Notes: a model not told the origin generated them from the sequence alone. A stretch of 64,000 nt of DNA from Rugamonas violacea (GCF_016461825.1 NZ_JAEMNU010000150.1:28843-92842); one strand, 5' to 3'. Shown: positions 19,294 through 29,026, counted from the first letter of the stretch. A program made the numbers and translations.

Positions 19294-20478
19294 TTACAGT
19301 CCGGTTTTGAACTTGGTGTAGACGCGGGTCATGACGCGGCGGATGTCGGAGCTGTACGGCTCGGGCACGGTCATGCGTTTCTTGTCTTCGTCACTGAGGT
19401 AGATCGTCTTGTTCTCGGCCAGGTCCTTGCGCACGAACTTGAGCGCGGCGGCATTCGGATTGGCGTAGAAGACCTTGTTGGTCAGGCCGGCGTGCACCTC
19501 GGGACGGGTGATGTAGTTGATCCACAGGTGGGCGTTGTTCGGGTGCGGCGCGTCGGTCGGAATGGCCATGGTGTCGAACAGCAGGGTGGCGCTGGTCTTC
19601 GGCACCAGCGCCTCGATCTTGTTACCGTTCTTGGCGTCGATGGCGCGTTGACGGGCGATGTTGATATCGCCCGACCAGCCCAGCGACAGGCACAGCGAAC
19701 CGTTGGCCAGGTCGTTGATGTAGCCGGAGGAGCTGAACAGGGTGATGTTGGAGCGCACCGATTGCAGCAGGCGGCCGGCGTCCTGGTAGTCGGAGGCGTT
19801 TTTCGAGTAGGCCGGTTTGCCGAGGTAGAGCAGCGCCGCCGGCATGATCTCGGACGGCGAGTCGAGCACCGAGATGCCGCAGGACTTCAGCTTGGACGAA
19901 TACTTCGGATCGAACAGCAGGTCCCAGGCGTTGTCCGGCATCGGCATGCCGCCCAGCGTGGCCTTGACCTTGTCGACGTTGATGCCCAGGGTGGTGAAGC
20001 CCCACAGCCAGATCACCAGGTGTTTGTTGCCCGGGTCGAGCTTGGCGGCGATCAGCGCTTGCAATTGCGGGTCCAGGTTGGCCAGGTTGGGGATCTTACT
20101 CTTGTCGAGTTCACGCAGCAGGCCGCCGTCGATCTGCAAACGCGCCCAGTTGGAAGAAGGGACCACGATGTCGTAGCCGGTTTTTCCGGCGGCCAGTTTG
20201 GCGTGCAGTACCTCGTTGCTGTCGAACAGATCGTAGCGGACCTTGATGCCGGTTTCCTTCTCGAAGTTCTTGATGGTGTCTTCGGCGATGTAGTCCGACC
20301 AGTTGTAGATGTTGAGGACTTTTTCTTCTTGGGCGCGGGCGGGGGCGGAGAGGAGTGCGGCGGCTGCGGTGGCGGCGAGGATGGTGCTTATGCTGCGGGT
20401 GATGGCGTTGCGGCAGTGTCGCTTGAATTGCGAGCGCGCTTGCGGCATATGCTTCGACGTTGGATTCGGCATCATCAT
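19294..20478 (-). CDS. potF: Putrescine/spermidine-binding periplasmic protein
   Basis: The 394-residue protein has a long basic leader and signal sequence (ISTILAATAAAALLSAPARA-QEE). The mature start VLNIYNWSDYIAEDTIKNFEKE is diagnostic of PotF/SpuD/SpuE. Further conserved stretches are YDIVVPSSNWARLQIDGGLL and LSLGWSGDINIAR. It captures polyamines in the periplasm for PotGHI. Three ATGs lie in a row (20478, 20475, 20472) behind a GGGAGA ribosome site. It is the only binding protein in the window, although there are two sets of potGHI. Confidence 0.92.
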   Translation of the reverse strand: MMMPNPTSKHMPQARSQFKRHCRNAITRSISTILAATAAAALLSAPARAQEEKVLNIYNWSDYIAEDTIKNFEKETGIKVRYDLFDSNEVLHAKLAAGKTGYDIVVPSSNWARLQIDGGLLRELDKSKIPNLANLDPQLQALIAAKLDPGNKHLVIWLWGFTTLGINVDKVKATLGGMPMPDNAWDLLFDPKYSSKLKSCGISVLDSPSEIMPAALLYLGKPAYSKNASDYQDAGRLLQSVRSNITLFSSSGYINDLANGSLCLSLGWSGDINIARQRAIDAKNGNKIEALVPKTSATLLFDTMAIPTDAPHPNNAHLWINYITRPEVHAGLTNKVFYANPNAAALKFVRKDLAENKTIYLSDEDKKRMTVPEPYSSDIRRVMTRVYTKFKTGL

Positions 20479-20573
20479 TCTTGTTTCTCCCTATCGATAC
20501 TGTGTGAGTAAGTGCATCTAAATTGTGCGATTTCTTTTATTCGACATTACTTCTACCAACCAGCAAGATTCAT

Positions 20574-20600
20574 ACCTGTGCTTACCTGTGCTTACCTGAG
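20574..20600. repeat. Short tandem repeat upstream of potF
   Basis: The decamer ACCTGTGCTT occurs twice head to tail and is followed by a partial third copy (ACCTGAG). It lies in the 250-base gap between spuC and potF, where a potF promoter could lie. I see no convincing sigma-70 or sigma-54 elements in that gap. Confidence 0.45.
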
Positions 20601-20728
20601 TTCACCCTCCAACGCGATCTGCAATTTGTCTTGAAACGCGCGCCCGGATTGTCTCCAACATCCATGTACACCACGCTTCAAAAGCCATACTAAACCCATA
20701 ATTCGACGGGCGGAAAATATTCGAAAGC

Positions 20729-22183
20729 CTACAGCCAGCCGCGTTCCCGCACGTCCGCATGGGTGAGGTCGAGGCAGTGGCGGATCAGCGCGACCATCTC
20801 GTCGATCTGAGCGCGCGTCATCACCAGCGGCGGCGCGATGATCATGCGGTCGCCGACGGCGCGCATGATCATGCCGTTGTTGAACATGTAGCCGCGACAG
20901 ACCATGCCGACCGCCAGCGCCGGATCGAATTCGACATTGTCGTGCACCACGGCGGCCTTAACACGCACCAGATTGAGGCCGGCGACGAAACCGCAGCTGT
21001 CGGCGAAACCGACCAGCGGATGATCGGCCAGTGTGGCGAAGCGCTGCTTCAAGTAAGGGCCGGTGTCGTCGGCGATGCGTTCGACCAGTTTCTCTTCTTC
21101 GATGATGCGGATGTTCTCCAGCGCGGCGGCGCAAGCCACCGGATGGCCGGAATAGGTGAAGCCGTGATTGAAGTCGCCGCCTTTTTCGATCAGCACATCG
21201 GCCACGCGGTCACCCACCAGCACGCCGCCCAACGGCACATAGCCGGAGGTGACGCCCTTGGCGAAAGTGATCAGGTCCGGCTTGATGCCGAACAGCTCGG
21301 AGGCGAACCATTTGCCCAGGCGGCCGAAGCCGCAGATGACTTCGTCGGCGATCAACAGCACGCCGTACCTGTCGCAGATGCGCTGGATCTCCGGCCAGTA
21401 GCTGGCCGGCGGGATGATGACGCCGCCGGCGCCCTGCACCGGCTCGCCGATGAAGGCGGCCACTTTGTCCGGCCCCAATTCAAGGATCTTATCTTCCAGC
21501 CAGGAGGCCGCCTTGAGGCCGAACTCCTCTTCGCTCATGCCGCGACCGGACTCCAGATAATTAGGTTGGCCGATGTGGACGATGCCGGGAATCGGCAGGC
21601 CACCCTGCTCGTGCATGCCGCTCATGCCGCCCAGCGAGGCGCCGGCCACGGTGCTGCCATGGTAGGCGTTGTGGCGGCTGATGACGGTGTGGCGCTCCTT
21701 GTGGCCGAGCAGGTCCCAGTAGCGGCGCACCATGCGCAGATTGGTGTCGTTGCCCTCCGAGCCGGAGCCCGTGAAGAACACGTGCTTGAACTGCGACGGC
21801 GAAATCTCGCACAGCTTGGTGGCCAGTTGCACCGCCGGCAGGTTGGTGGTGTTGAAGAAGCTGTTGTAGAAGGGCAGGGTCTCCATCTGGCGGTAGACCG
21901 CCTCGGAGATGCTGGTGCGGCCGTAGCCGACGTTGACGCACCACAGGCCGGACATCCCGTCGAGCACCTTCTTGCCCTGCGAATCCCAGACGTAGATGCC
22001 GTCGCCGCGCACCATCACGCGGGCGCCCTGCTCGCCCAGCGCCTTGCTGTCGGTGAAGGGATGCATGTAGTGGGCGCTGTCCATCTGCTGGATCGCGGCC
22101 GTGTCGAACAGCTCGGGACGGGCGGCGGCGCTTTTGACCGACGCGACCAAGGCGGCGCTGGGCGCCAATGGGTTTGAAGACAT
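20729..22183 (-). CDS. spuC: Putrescine-pyruvate-type class III aminotransferase (SpuC-like)
   Basis: The 484-residue PLP enzyme carries MDSAHYMHPFTDSKAL, GLWCVNVGYGR, HNAYHGSTVAG, LLIADEVICGFGRLG (cofactor Asp) and LITFAKGVTSGYVPLGGV with the PLP Lys. These features match the omega-aminotransferases that move amino groups from polyamines to pyruvate (SpuC, PA0299-like). It could convert putrescine to 4-aminobutyraldehyde, or act on gamma-glutamylated putrescine in place of the missing oxidase PuuB. It lies between puuA and potF in one - strand cluster. AGGA precedes the ATG at 22183. Confidence 0.85.
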   Translation of the reverse strand: MSSNPLAPSAALVASVKSAAARPELFDTAAIQQMDSAHYMHPFTDSKALGEQGARVMVRGDGIYVWDSQGKKVLDGMSGLWCVNVGYGRTSISEAVYRQMETLPFYNSFFNTTNLPAVQLATKLCEISPSQFKHVFFTGSGSEGNDTNLRMVRRYWDLLGHKERHTVISRHNAYHGSTVAGASLGGMSGMHEQGGLPIPGIVHIGQPNYLESGRGMSEEEFGLKAASWLEDKILELGPDKVAAFIGEPVQGAGGVIIPPASYWPEIQRICDRYGVLLIADEVICGFGRLGKWFASELFGIKPDLITFAKGVTSGYVPLGGVLVGDRVADVLIEKGGDFNHGFTYSGHPVACAAALENIRIIEEEKLVERIADDTGPYLKQRFATLADHPLVGFADSCGFVAGLNLVRVKAAVVHDNVEFDPALAVGMVCRGYMFNNGMIMRAVGDRMIIAPPLVMTRAQIDEMVALIRHCLDLTHADVRERGWL

Positions 22184-22248
22184 GATGATTCCTAGCTCAA
22201 AAAATCAATCGGTAAGTGGTGTCATCCCGTTTAGTCAAGGCGCTGGCG

Positions 22249-22318
22249 GCGCCCCCCCAAAGACAGAGGGCCGGGGTCAGACCCTCGTGGGTCTGACCCC
22301 AGGTTTGCGCCTGTGGGG
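22249..22318. repeat. Dispersed nested palindrome, family 1, copy 5
   Basis: The core GGGGTCAGACCC and its complement lie at 22273-22300. Outer arms are weaker than in other copies. It lies between puuA and spuC, the same position relative to puuA as copy 7 has to the puuA remnant at 33905. Confidence 0.82.
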
Positions 22319-22356
22319 TAGCGTAACTGAACGGCATTCCGGAAGGCGCCCCGGCC

Positions 22357-23727
22357 TTACACGTGCAGCAGCAAGTGCTCGCGTTCCCACGGGCTGATGA
22401 CGGTCATGAACTCCTGGTGCTCCAGATCCTTGATCGCCGAGTAGACGTCGATGAAACGTTCGCCCAGGATGCTGCGCAGCTTGTCCTCGGCGCGCAGCGC
22501 CTGCAACGCTTCCGGCAGGCCTTGCGGCAGTTCGAACTTGAGGTCATAGGCGCTGCCTTCGGTGATCGGGGTCGGTTCCAGCGCCTCGACCATGCCGAGG
22601 TAGCCGCAGGCCAGCGTCACCGCCAGGGCAAGATAGGGATTGGCGTCGGCGCCGATGATGCGGTTCTCGATGCGGCGGTCCTGCACGCCCGACTCGGGGA
22701 TGCGGAAGCCGACGGTGCGGTTGTCGATGCCCCACTGGATATTGATCGGCGCGGCGGTGTGGCGCACGATGCGACGGTAGGAGTTCACATACGGCGCGAC
22801 GATCGCCATCGCCGACGGCATGTAGCGTTGCAGGCCGCCGATGTAGTGCTTGAAGATGGGCGCGGCCGAACCGTCCGGCGCGCTGAAGATGTTCAGACCC
22901 GTCTTGGCGTCGACCACGCTCTGGTGCACATGCATCGCCGAACCCGGTTCGCCGGCCATCGGCTTGGCCATGAAGGTGGCGTACATATCGTGCTTGAGCG
23001 CCGCTTCGCGCAGGGTGCGCTTGAAGAAGAACACCTTGTCGGCCAGGCCCAGCGGATCGCCGTGCAGGAAGTTGATCTCCATCTGGCCGGCGCCGATCTC
23101 GTGGATCAGCGTGTCGACGTCGAGGTTCATCAGGTCGCAGTAGTCGTAGATGTCCTCGAACAGCGGATCGAACTCGTTGACGGCGTCGATGCTGTAGACC
23201 TGGCGGCTGGTTTCGGCGCGGCCGCTGCGGCCGATAGGTGGTTTCAAAGGCAGATCGGGGTCGCTGTTCTTGGCGGTCAGGTAGAACTCCAGCTCGGGCG
23301 CGACCACCGGCTTCCAGCCTTTGTCGGCATACAGCTTGAGCACGCGGCGCAGCACCGAACGGGGGGCGAAGTCGACCAGGCGGCCGTCGGAGAAGTAGCA
23401 GTCGTGGATCACCTGCGCGGTCGGGTCGGTGGCCCAGGGCACCATGGTGATGGTGGTCGGGTCGGCCTTGAGGATCATGTCGCGGTCGGTGCTGGAAATG
23501 GCGCGGTCGTAGCCGCCGTCCTCGGTCGGGTAGTTGCCGGTCACGGTCATGCCCAACACCGCCTCGGGAATGCGCATGCCGCGCTCCTGGGTGAATTTGC
23601 CGCGCGGTAGAATTTTGCCGCGTGCGACGCCGGTCAAGTCGGGCACCAGGCATTCAATTTCGGTGACGCGCTTCTCGTTGAGCCACAGGTCCATATCGGT
23701 GTAGGTAAAATTTTCGCGGATAGCCAT
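22357..23727 (-). CDS. puuA: Gamma-glutamylpolyamine synthetase
   Basis: The 456-residue GS-family protein has CLVPDLTGVARGKILPRGKF, VAPELEFYLTA, HEIGAGQMEINFLHGDP, the ATP/glutamate-site segment KPMAGEPGSAMHVHQSV and DNRTVGFRIPESG. It ligates glutamate to putrescine or a similar amine, the first step of the Puu pathway. The gene is preceded by puuD, separated by 115 bases that contain a 12-codon ORF. A deleted copy of this gene lies at 33905-34159. Confidence 0.9.
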   Translation of the reverse strand: MAIRENFTYTDMDLWLNEKRVTEIECLVPDLTGVARGKILPRGKFTQERGMRIPEAVLGMTVTGNYPTEDGGYDRAISSTDRDMILKADPTTITMVPWATDPTAQVIHDCYFSDGRLVDFAPRSVLRRVLKLYADKGWKPVVAPELEFYLTAKNSDPDLPLKPPIGRSGRAETSRQVYSIDAVNEFDPLFEDIYDYCDLMNLDVDTLIHEIGAGQMEINFLHGDPLGLADKVFFFKRTLREAALKHDMYATFMAKPMAGEPGSAMHVHQSVVDAKTGLNIFSAPDGSAAPIFKHYIGGLQRYMPSAMAIVAPYVNSYRRIVRHTAAPINIQWGIDNRTVGFRIPESGVQDRRIENRIIGADANPYLALAVTLACGYLGMVEALEPTPITEGSAYDLKFELPQGLPEALQALRAEDKLRSILGERFIDVYSAIKDLEHQEFMTVISPWEREHLLLHV

Positions 23728-23807
23728 GCATTTCTCTCGTTTGTCTTATTCTGGCGCGCCGCCGGAGGCGATGCGCTTCTCACTTCTGTTCTATCTGGAC
23801 AGCGGCA

Positions 23808-23846
23808 CTAAGGAACCCGCCGCGCCCACTGCTCGTAGGTCTTCAT
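23808..23846 (-). pseudogene. 12-codon ORF coupled to the puuD stop, possible remnant of a lost gene
   Basis: The peptide MKTYEQWARRVP starts at an ATG that overlaps the puuD stop (ATGA at 23843-23846) and has a GGGAGAGG ribosome site. Such overlap is typical of a real downstream gene, yet the frame stops after 12 codons. The first residues recall N-termini of some aldehyde dehydrogenases, but the match is too short to name it. It may be a truncated puu gene or a short coupling peptide. Confidence 0.35.
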
Positions 23847-24607
23847 GCGCCTCTCCCTGATTTGCTTTGATAATTCCGGCACGCTTGGCCGAATGCGAGA
23901 AACAACTTGATTGAGTCCGGGTTCTGCGCCAGTTGCCACTCCGGGTGCCACTGCACGGCCAGCGTGAAGCCGGCGGCATCGGCGACGCGGTAGGCTTCCA
24001 CCAGGCCGTCGTCGGCGCGCGCCTCGACCGCCAGGCCGGGCGCCAGTTGCGCGATGCCCTGGCCGTGCAGCGAATTGACCATGATCTCGCCGGCGCCGCC
24101 GAGGATGCGCGACAGCGCGCCGTCCGCTTGCAGCAGCACGCGGTGCGACGCGGCGTACTGCTGCTCCAATGTGTGATGTTTGTTTTCGCGGTGGTCGTGC
24201 ATGCCGGCCACCGTGTGCACCGCCTGGTGCAGCGTGCCGCCCAGCGCCACGTTCACCTCCTGGAAGCCACGGCAGATCGCCAGCAAGGGCAGGCCGCGCT
24301 TGAGCGCGGCGCGGATCAGCGGCAAGGTGGTGGCGTCGCGCGCGGCGTCCTGCGGCAGACTGGGGTCGAGCACGTCCTGGCCATACAGGCCGGCGTGGAC
24401 GTTGGACGGCGAGCCGGTCAACATGACGCCGTCGGCGATGTCGAGCAGCGCCTCCAGGTCGGTCGCCGCGCCCAACGCCGGCACGATCAGCGGCATGCAG
24501 TGCGCGCCGCTGGCCACCGCGTCCACGTACTTCAGTTGCGCGGTGTGGTAGGCATGGGCGCCGATCTGGTTGATGCAGGCGGGGACGAGGACGAGTGGGC
24601 TGGGCAT
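23843..24607 (-). CDS. puuD: Gamma-glutamyl-gamma-aminobutyrate hydrolase
   Basis: The 254-residue class I amidotransferase-like hydrolase releases GABA from gamma-glutamyl-GABA. The catalytic nucleophile lies in LAICRGFQEVNVALGG and the His in LAVQWHPEWQ, with GVMLTGSPSNVH upstream, all as in PuuD. It starts at 24607, divergent from the MocR-type regulator, with 230 bases between them that should hold both promoters. It supplies the GABA used by GabT and GabD. Confidence 0.93.
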   Translation of the reverse strand: MPSPLVLVPACINQIGAHAYHTAQLKYVDAVASGAHCMPLIVPALGAATDLEALLDIADGVMLTGSPSNVHAGLYGQDVLDPSLPQDAARDATTLPLIRAALKRGLPLLAICRGFQEVNVALGGTLHQAVHTVAGMHDHRENKHHTLEQQYAASHRVLLQADGALSRILGGAGEIMVNSLHGQGIAQLAPGLAVEARADDGLVEAYRVADAAGFTLAVQWHPEWQLAQNPDSIKLFLAFGQACRNYQSKSGRGA

Positions 24608-24837
24608 GATGTTCTTGTGTCAGTGTGGCTGTTTTGCGATCCATTGGGTTCTCGCGAACCTTGATTTCTCCGGCGGCTTGGGGCCACTCGGCGAGCTTTA
24701 CATGAATGGGAACGACGAAGCTGATTTCAAACGCTGCTTTCTCTACAGCTAACTTAACATTTTTTCTACTAAGCATGAAACTTGATTCATCATATGCGAA
24801 ATTTGGTATCATTGTCAGTGCCACTTGTGCAGTATCG

Positions 24838-26379
24838 ATGGAACCACTTTCAAAAACTATGTCACCCGCCTCCGACCTTCTCGCCCATACTTTGGCCCAA
24901 GCCGAGTTCCATCCGCGCCTGCCGCAGCAGCGTCGCCTGTACGAGGCGGCGAAGGCGGCGATCCACCAGCAGCAGCTGGGCGCGGGGAACAAACTGCCGT
25001 CCAGCCGCGACCTGGCGCGCGATCTGGGCATCGCGCGCAACACGGTGATCGCCGCCTTCGAGCAGTTGGCGGCCGAGGGCTATGTGACCAGCGCGCTGGG
25101 CAGCGGCACCTATGTGGCGGATTTGCAGGCGCATACGGCGAGCATGCGCGGCGTTGGGTCGGCGCAACAGTCGAATAAAACTGCGGCCGCCGCCAGTGCC
25201 AAGGGCGGCGCCGGCGCGCCGCTGTCGCGCCGTGGCGAGGAGCTGACCGCCTTCGCCGCCGGGCCGCGCTACGAGATCCAACCGTTCGCGCCGGGCGACG
25301 CCGACTTCTCCTCCTTCCCCTTCAAGCTGTGGCAGCGGCTGCAAAACCGCATCTGGCGCGAGGCGCGCGCCGACCTGCTCGACTACGGCCAGTCCGGCGG
25401 CTACCTGCCGCTGCGCCAGGCGATCACCGAATACCTGCGCATCTCGCGCTCGGTCAAGGTGTCGGTCGAACAGGTGATGATCACCGCCGGCACCCAGCAA
25501 TCGCTCGACCTGTGCGCCCAGCTGCTGGCCGACGTCGGCGACACCGCCTGGGTCGAGGACCCGTGCTACTGGGGCGCGCGCCGCGTGTTCCAGGCGCGCG
25601 ACCTGAAGCTGCATCCGATCACCGTCGACAGCGACGGCATGGCGCTGGACGATGAGGACCTGGCCACCTCGCCGCGACTGATCTACGTGACGCCGTCGCA
25701 CCAGTATCCGACCGGCGCGGTGATGAGCCTGGCCCGGCGCCGCGAGCTGCTCGACGTCGCCGTGCGCAAGAACGCCTGGATACTGGAGGACGACTACGAT
25801 AGCGAATTCCGCTACACCGGCCGGCCGCTGGCCGCGCTGCAGGGCCTGGACACCGACGACCGCGTGCTCTACATGGGCACCTTCTCCAAGGTGCTCTACC
25901 CCGGCATCAAGGTCGGCTACCTGGTGGTGCCGCCGGCGCTGATCGCGCCGTTCAAGAGCGCGCTGTACGACCTGCAACGGCCCGGCCAGTTGATGGTGCA
26001 GGCGGCGCTGGCCGACTTCATCGCGCTGGGCCACTTCACCACCCACATCCGCAAGATCCGCCAGACCTACGGCGCGCGGCGCGAACTGCTGCGCCGCACA
26101 CTGGTGGCGCAACTGGGGCCGCAACTGAGCCAGAGCGTGACCATCTCCAGCGAGGAGTCCGGCCTGCACTTGGTGGTCGAGCTGCCCGACCGGGTCGACG
26201 ACGTCGCGCTGGAGAAGCTGGCGGCCGAATCGGGCATCCAGGTCAAGGCGTTGTCGACCTACTACCTAGCGCCGCCGGTGCGGCGTGGCCTGCTGGTCGG
26301 CTACGCCTACGTCACGCCGGAGAAGGTGGTCTACTACGGCCGCCTGCTGGCCGCCGTGATCCAGTCGGGCGTGCGCTGA
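24838..26379 (+). CDS. MocR/GabR-type transcriptional regulator (GntR wHTH fused to aminotransferase domain)
   Basis: From MEPLSK this is 513 residues. The N-terminal winged helix (RLYEAAKAAIHQQQLGAGNKLPSSRDLARDLGIARNTV) belongs to the GntR family. After an Ala/Gly-rich linker, a fold-type I aminotransferase domain follows (about residue 150 onward) with the PLP Lys in TFSKVLYPGIKVGYLV. MocR proteins sense PLP-bound amino compounds such as GABA. Divergence from puuD and proximity to gabT/gabD suggest it controls this island. The frame continues upstream to 24706. The ATGs at 24838 and 24859 (MSPASDLL) both fit. Its stop overlaps the next start by one base. Confidence 0.88.
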   Translation: MEPLSKTMSPASDLLAHTLAQAEFHPRLPQQRRLYEAAKAAIHQQQLGAGNKLPSSRDLARDLGIARNTVIAAFEQLAAEGYVTSALGSGTYVADLQAHTASMRGVGSAQQSNKTAAAASAKGGAGAPLSRRGEELTAFAAGPRYEIQPFAPGDADFSSFPFKLWQRLQNRIWREARADLLDYGQSGGYLPLRQAITEYLRISRSVKVSVEQVMITAGTQQSLDLCAQLLADVGDTAWVEDPCYWGARRVFQARDLKLHPITVDSDGMALDDEDLATSPRLIYVTPSHQYPTGAVMSLARRRELLDVAVRKNAWILEDDYDSEFRYTGRPLAALQGLDTDDRVLYMGTFSKVLYPGIKVGYLVVPPALIAPFKSALYDLQRPGQLMVQAALADFIALGHFTTHIRKIRQTYGARRELLRRTLVAQLGPQLSQSVTISSEESGLHLVVELPDRVDDVALEKLAAESGIQVKALSTYYLAPPVRRGLLVGYAYVTPEKVVYYGRLLAAVIQSGVR

Positions 26380-27533
26380 TGAAGACCCTGCCGTGGCGCG
26401 ACTTCTTCGCGCTGGCGATCAGCATCGGCGTGGTCGGCCTGGGCCTGGGCGCGACCACGCCGCTGACCGCGCTGACGCTGGACCAGCGCGGCGTGGGCAC
26501 CGACATCATCGGCCTGATCACCGCCGCCAGCGCGATCGGCATCCTCGCCTCGGCGCCCTTCGTGACGCGCCTGGTGGCCCGCTTCGGGCCGCGCGGCGGC
26601 ATGCTGCTCTCCGTGTGGGCGGCGGCGCTGGCCACCGCGCTGATGGAATTGACCGACAACCTGAGCATATGGGCGCTACTGCGCTTCGTTTTCGGCGCGG
26701 CCATGGGCGTGCTGTTCACCATCGGCGAGGCCTGGGTCAACCGCCTGGCGCCCGGTAATTCGCGCGGCAAGGTGGTGGCCATGTACACCACCAGCTTCAC
26801 GCTGTTCCAGCTGGTCGGGCCGGCCCTGGTGGCCGGCTTCGAGAGCAAAATCGACTGGCCCTTCGCCGCCTGCGGCGCCATGTTCCTGCTGGCCCTGCCG
26901 GGACTGGGCCTGATCGCCAACAGCGCCGGCGGCCATGAGGACGATCCCCACGTCGCCTGGCAGCTGGTGCTGCCGCGCATGCCGATGATCGTCGCCGGCG
27001 CCGCCTTCTTCGCCCTGTTCGACACGCTGGCCCTGAGCCTGCTGCCGCTGTACGCCCTACGCCACGGCATTCCCACCGAGCTGGCGCTGCTGTCGGCCAC
27101 CGTGGTGCTGGTCGGCGACACGGCGCTGCAGTTCCCGCTCGGCTGGCTGGCCGACCGCGTCGGCCGCGCCCGCGTACACGCCGGCTGCGGCGTGGTGGTC
27201 TGCCTGCTGCTGCCGGCCCTGCCCTTCGCCGCCGCCACGCCATGGCTGTGGTGGACTTTGCTGCTGTTGTTGGGCGCCGCCGCCGGCGGCACCTACATGC
27301 TGGCCCTGGTGGCCTGCGGCGAACGCTTCCACGGCCAGTCGCTGGTGGCCGCCAGCGCGGTGGTCAACGCCAGTTGGGGCATCACCAGCAGTGGCGGGCC
27401 GATGCTGACCGGCGTGCTGATGCAAACCGTCGGCATCAACGCGCTGCCGGCCGTTCTTTGGCTCGGCTGCGCGCTGTTTTTGGTCAGCGCTTGGTGGGAA
27501 CGGCGCAAGGGATTTAATCTCCAGTCGGATTAA
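26379..27533 (+). CDS. Major facilitator superfamily transporter (YcaD/CynX-like)
   Basis: The 384-residue protein has twelve predicted helices, the MFS loop LVARFGPRGGM between helices 2 and 3, and its second-half counterpart GWLADRVGRARVH. FVFGAAMGVLFTIGEAWVNRLAP is typical of the YcaD-like branch. The substrate is unknown. One-base overlap with the MocR-type gene (TGATG) indicates co-expression and suggests a role in polyamine or GABA traffic, perhaps export or uptake of an intermediate. That is inference from context only. Confidence 0.82.
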   Translation: MKTLPWRDFFALAISIGVVGLGLGATTPLTALTLDQRGVGTDIIGLITAASAIGILASAPFVTRLVARFGPRGGMLLSVWAAALATALMELTDNLSIWALLRFVFGAAMGVLFTIGEAWVNRLAPGNSRGKVVAMYTTSFTLFQLVGPALVAGFESKIDWPFAACGAMFLLALPGLGLIANSAGGHEDDPHVAWQLVLPRMPMIVAGAAFFALFDTLALSLLPLYALRHGIPTELALLSATVVLVGDTALQFPLGWLADRVGRARVHAGCGVVVCLLLPALPFAAATPWLWWTLLLLLGAAAGGTYMLALVACGERFHGQSLVAASAVVNASWGITSSGGPMLTGVLMQTVGINALPAVLWLGCALFLVSAWWERRKGFNLQSD

Positions 27534-27635
27534 GTGGCTCTACCGATATGCATATTGTGGCCCTATTAATGGTGCCGTTATGGGGTGTAGTATCAAAACC
27601 ACCCTGTGACCAACCAGCCAATACGGACCGCGACC

Positions 27636-28925
27636 ATGACCATGACCAATACCGAACTCCAGCAACGTAAAGACGCCGCCACGCCGCGCGGCGTGGGTGT
27701 GATGTGCCAGTTCTACGCCGAACGCGCGCTGAACGCCGAACTGTGGGACGTCGAAGGCCGCCGCTACATCGACTTCGCCGCCGGCATCGCCGTACTCAAC
27801 ACCGGCCACCGCCATCCGAAGATCGTCGCCGCCATCGAACAGCAGCTCGGCAAGTTCACCCACACCTGCTACCAGATCGTCCCCTACGCCAGCTATGTCG
27901 AGCTGGCCGAGCGCATCAACCAACTCACCCCGGGCACGCACGCCAAGAAGACCGCCTTCTTCTCCAGCGGCGCCGAGGCGGTCGAAAACGCCGTCAAGAT
28001 CGCCCGCGCCGCCACCGGCCGCAGCGCGGTGATCGCCTTCTCCGGTGCCTTCCACGGCCGCACCATGATGGGCATGGCGCTGACCGGCAAGGTGGCGCCG
28101 TACAAGATCGGCTTCGGCCCCTTCCCCACCGAGGTCTATCACGCGCCCTTCCCGGTCGAGCTGCACGGCGTCGGCACGGCCGACTCGCTGGCCGCCTTGC
28201 AGATGCTGTTCAAATGCGACGTCGACCCGCAGCGCGTCGCCGCCATCATCCTCGAACCGGTGCAGGGCGAAGGCGGCTTTTACGCCGCGCCGCAGGACTT
28301 CATGCGCGCCCTGCGCGCCTTGTGCGACCAACACGGCATTCTGCTGATCGCCGACGAGATCCAGACCGGCTTCGCCCGCACCGGCAAGCTGTTCGCCATG
28401 CAGCACTACGACGTGCTGCCCGACCTGATGACCATCGCCAAAAGCCTGGCCGGCGGCATGCCACTGTCGGCCGTCTGCGGCCGCGCCGAGATCATGGACG
28501 CGCCGGCGCCCGGCGGCCTGGGCGGCACCTACGCCGGCAACCCGCTGGCCATCGCGGCGGCGCACGCGGTGATCGACATCATCGAAGAGGAACAGCTGTG
28601 CACCCGCGCCGGCGTGCTGGGCGACCGCCTCAAGGAGCGCCTGCACGGTTTGCGCGGCGCCATCCCGCAGATCGCCGAAGTGCGCGGCATGGGCGCGATG
28701 ATCGCGGTAGAATTCACCAAGCCCGGAACGCACGAGGCGGACATGGCCTTCACCAAGCAGGTACAAACGCTGGCGCTGCAACAGGGCCTGCTGCTGCTGA
28801 CCTGCGGCGTGTATGGCAACGTGATCCGCTTCCTGTTCCCGTTGACGATCAGCGACGCGCTGATGGACGAGGCGCTCGCCATATTGGAATCGGCCCTGCG
28901 CGCCAGTGCCGCCGCCAACACCTGA
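27636..28925 (+). CDS. gabT: 4-aminobutyrate aminotransferase
   Basis: The 429-residue class III aminotransferase moves the amino group of GABA to 2-oxoglutarate, giving succinate semialdehyde. Motifs include FAAGIAVLNTGHRHP, FFSSGAEAVENAVKIAR, FSGAFHGRTMMGMALTGK, LLIADEIQTGFARTG and LMTIAKSLAGGMPLSAV with the PLP Lys. The preferred start is the ATG at 27636. A GTG at 27606 in the same frame is possible, and neither has a strong ribosome site. gabD follows 162 bases later on the same strand. Confidence 0.92.
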   Translation: MTMTNTELQQRKDAATPRGVGVMCQFYAERALNAELWDVEGRRYIDFAAGIAVLNTGHRHPKIVAAIEQQLGKFTHTCYQIVPYASYVELAERINQLTPGTHAKKTAFFSSGAEAVENAVKIARAATGRSAVIAFSGAFHGRTMMGMALTGKVAPYKIGFGPFPTEVYHAPFPVELHGVGTADSLAALQMLFKCDVDPQRVAAIILEPVQGEGGFYAAPQDFMRALRALCDQHGILLIADEIQTGFARTGKLFAMQHYDVLPDLMTIAKSLAGGMPLSAVCGRAEIMDAPAPGGLGGTYAGNPLAIAAAHAVIDIIEEEQLCTRAGVLGDRLKERLHGLRGAIPQIAEVRGMGAMIAVEFTKPGTHEADMAFTKQVQTLALQQGLLLLTCGVYGNVIRFLFPLTISDALMDEALAILESALRASAAANT

Positions 28926-28963
28926 CGGACGGATTGCGCTAGCGTGTAGCTGGGACAGCTTGA

Positions 28964-29026
28964 CCCCAAGACGCAAACCCGGGGTCGGACCCGCTGGGTC
29001 TGACCCCGGCTCTACGCCCCGGGGGT
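28964..29026. repeat. Dispersed nested palindrome, family 1, copy 6
   Basis: The core GGGGTCGGACCC (one base off the usual) and its complement lie at 28981-29007. It lies between gabT and gabD. Confidence 0.8.

Noticed and set aside
20479..20728. A sigma-54 promoter for potF
   Set aside because: No GG-N10-GC element with TGGCAC/TTGC similarity was found in the gap.
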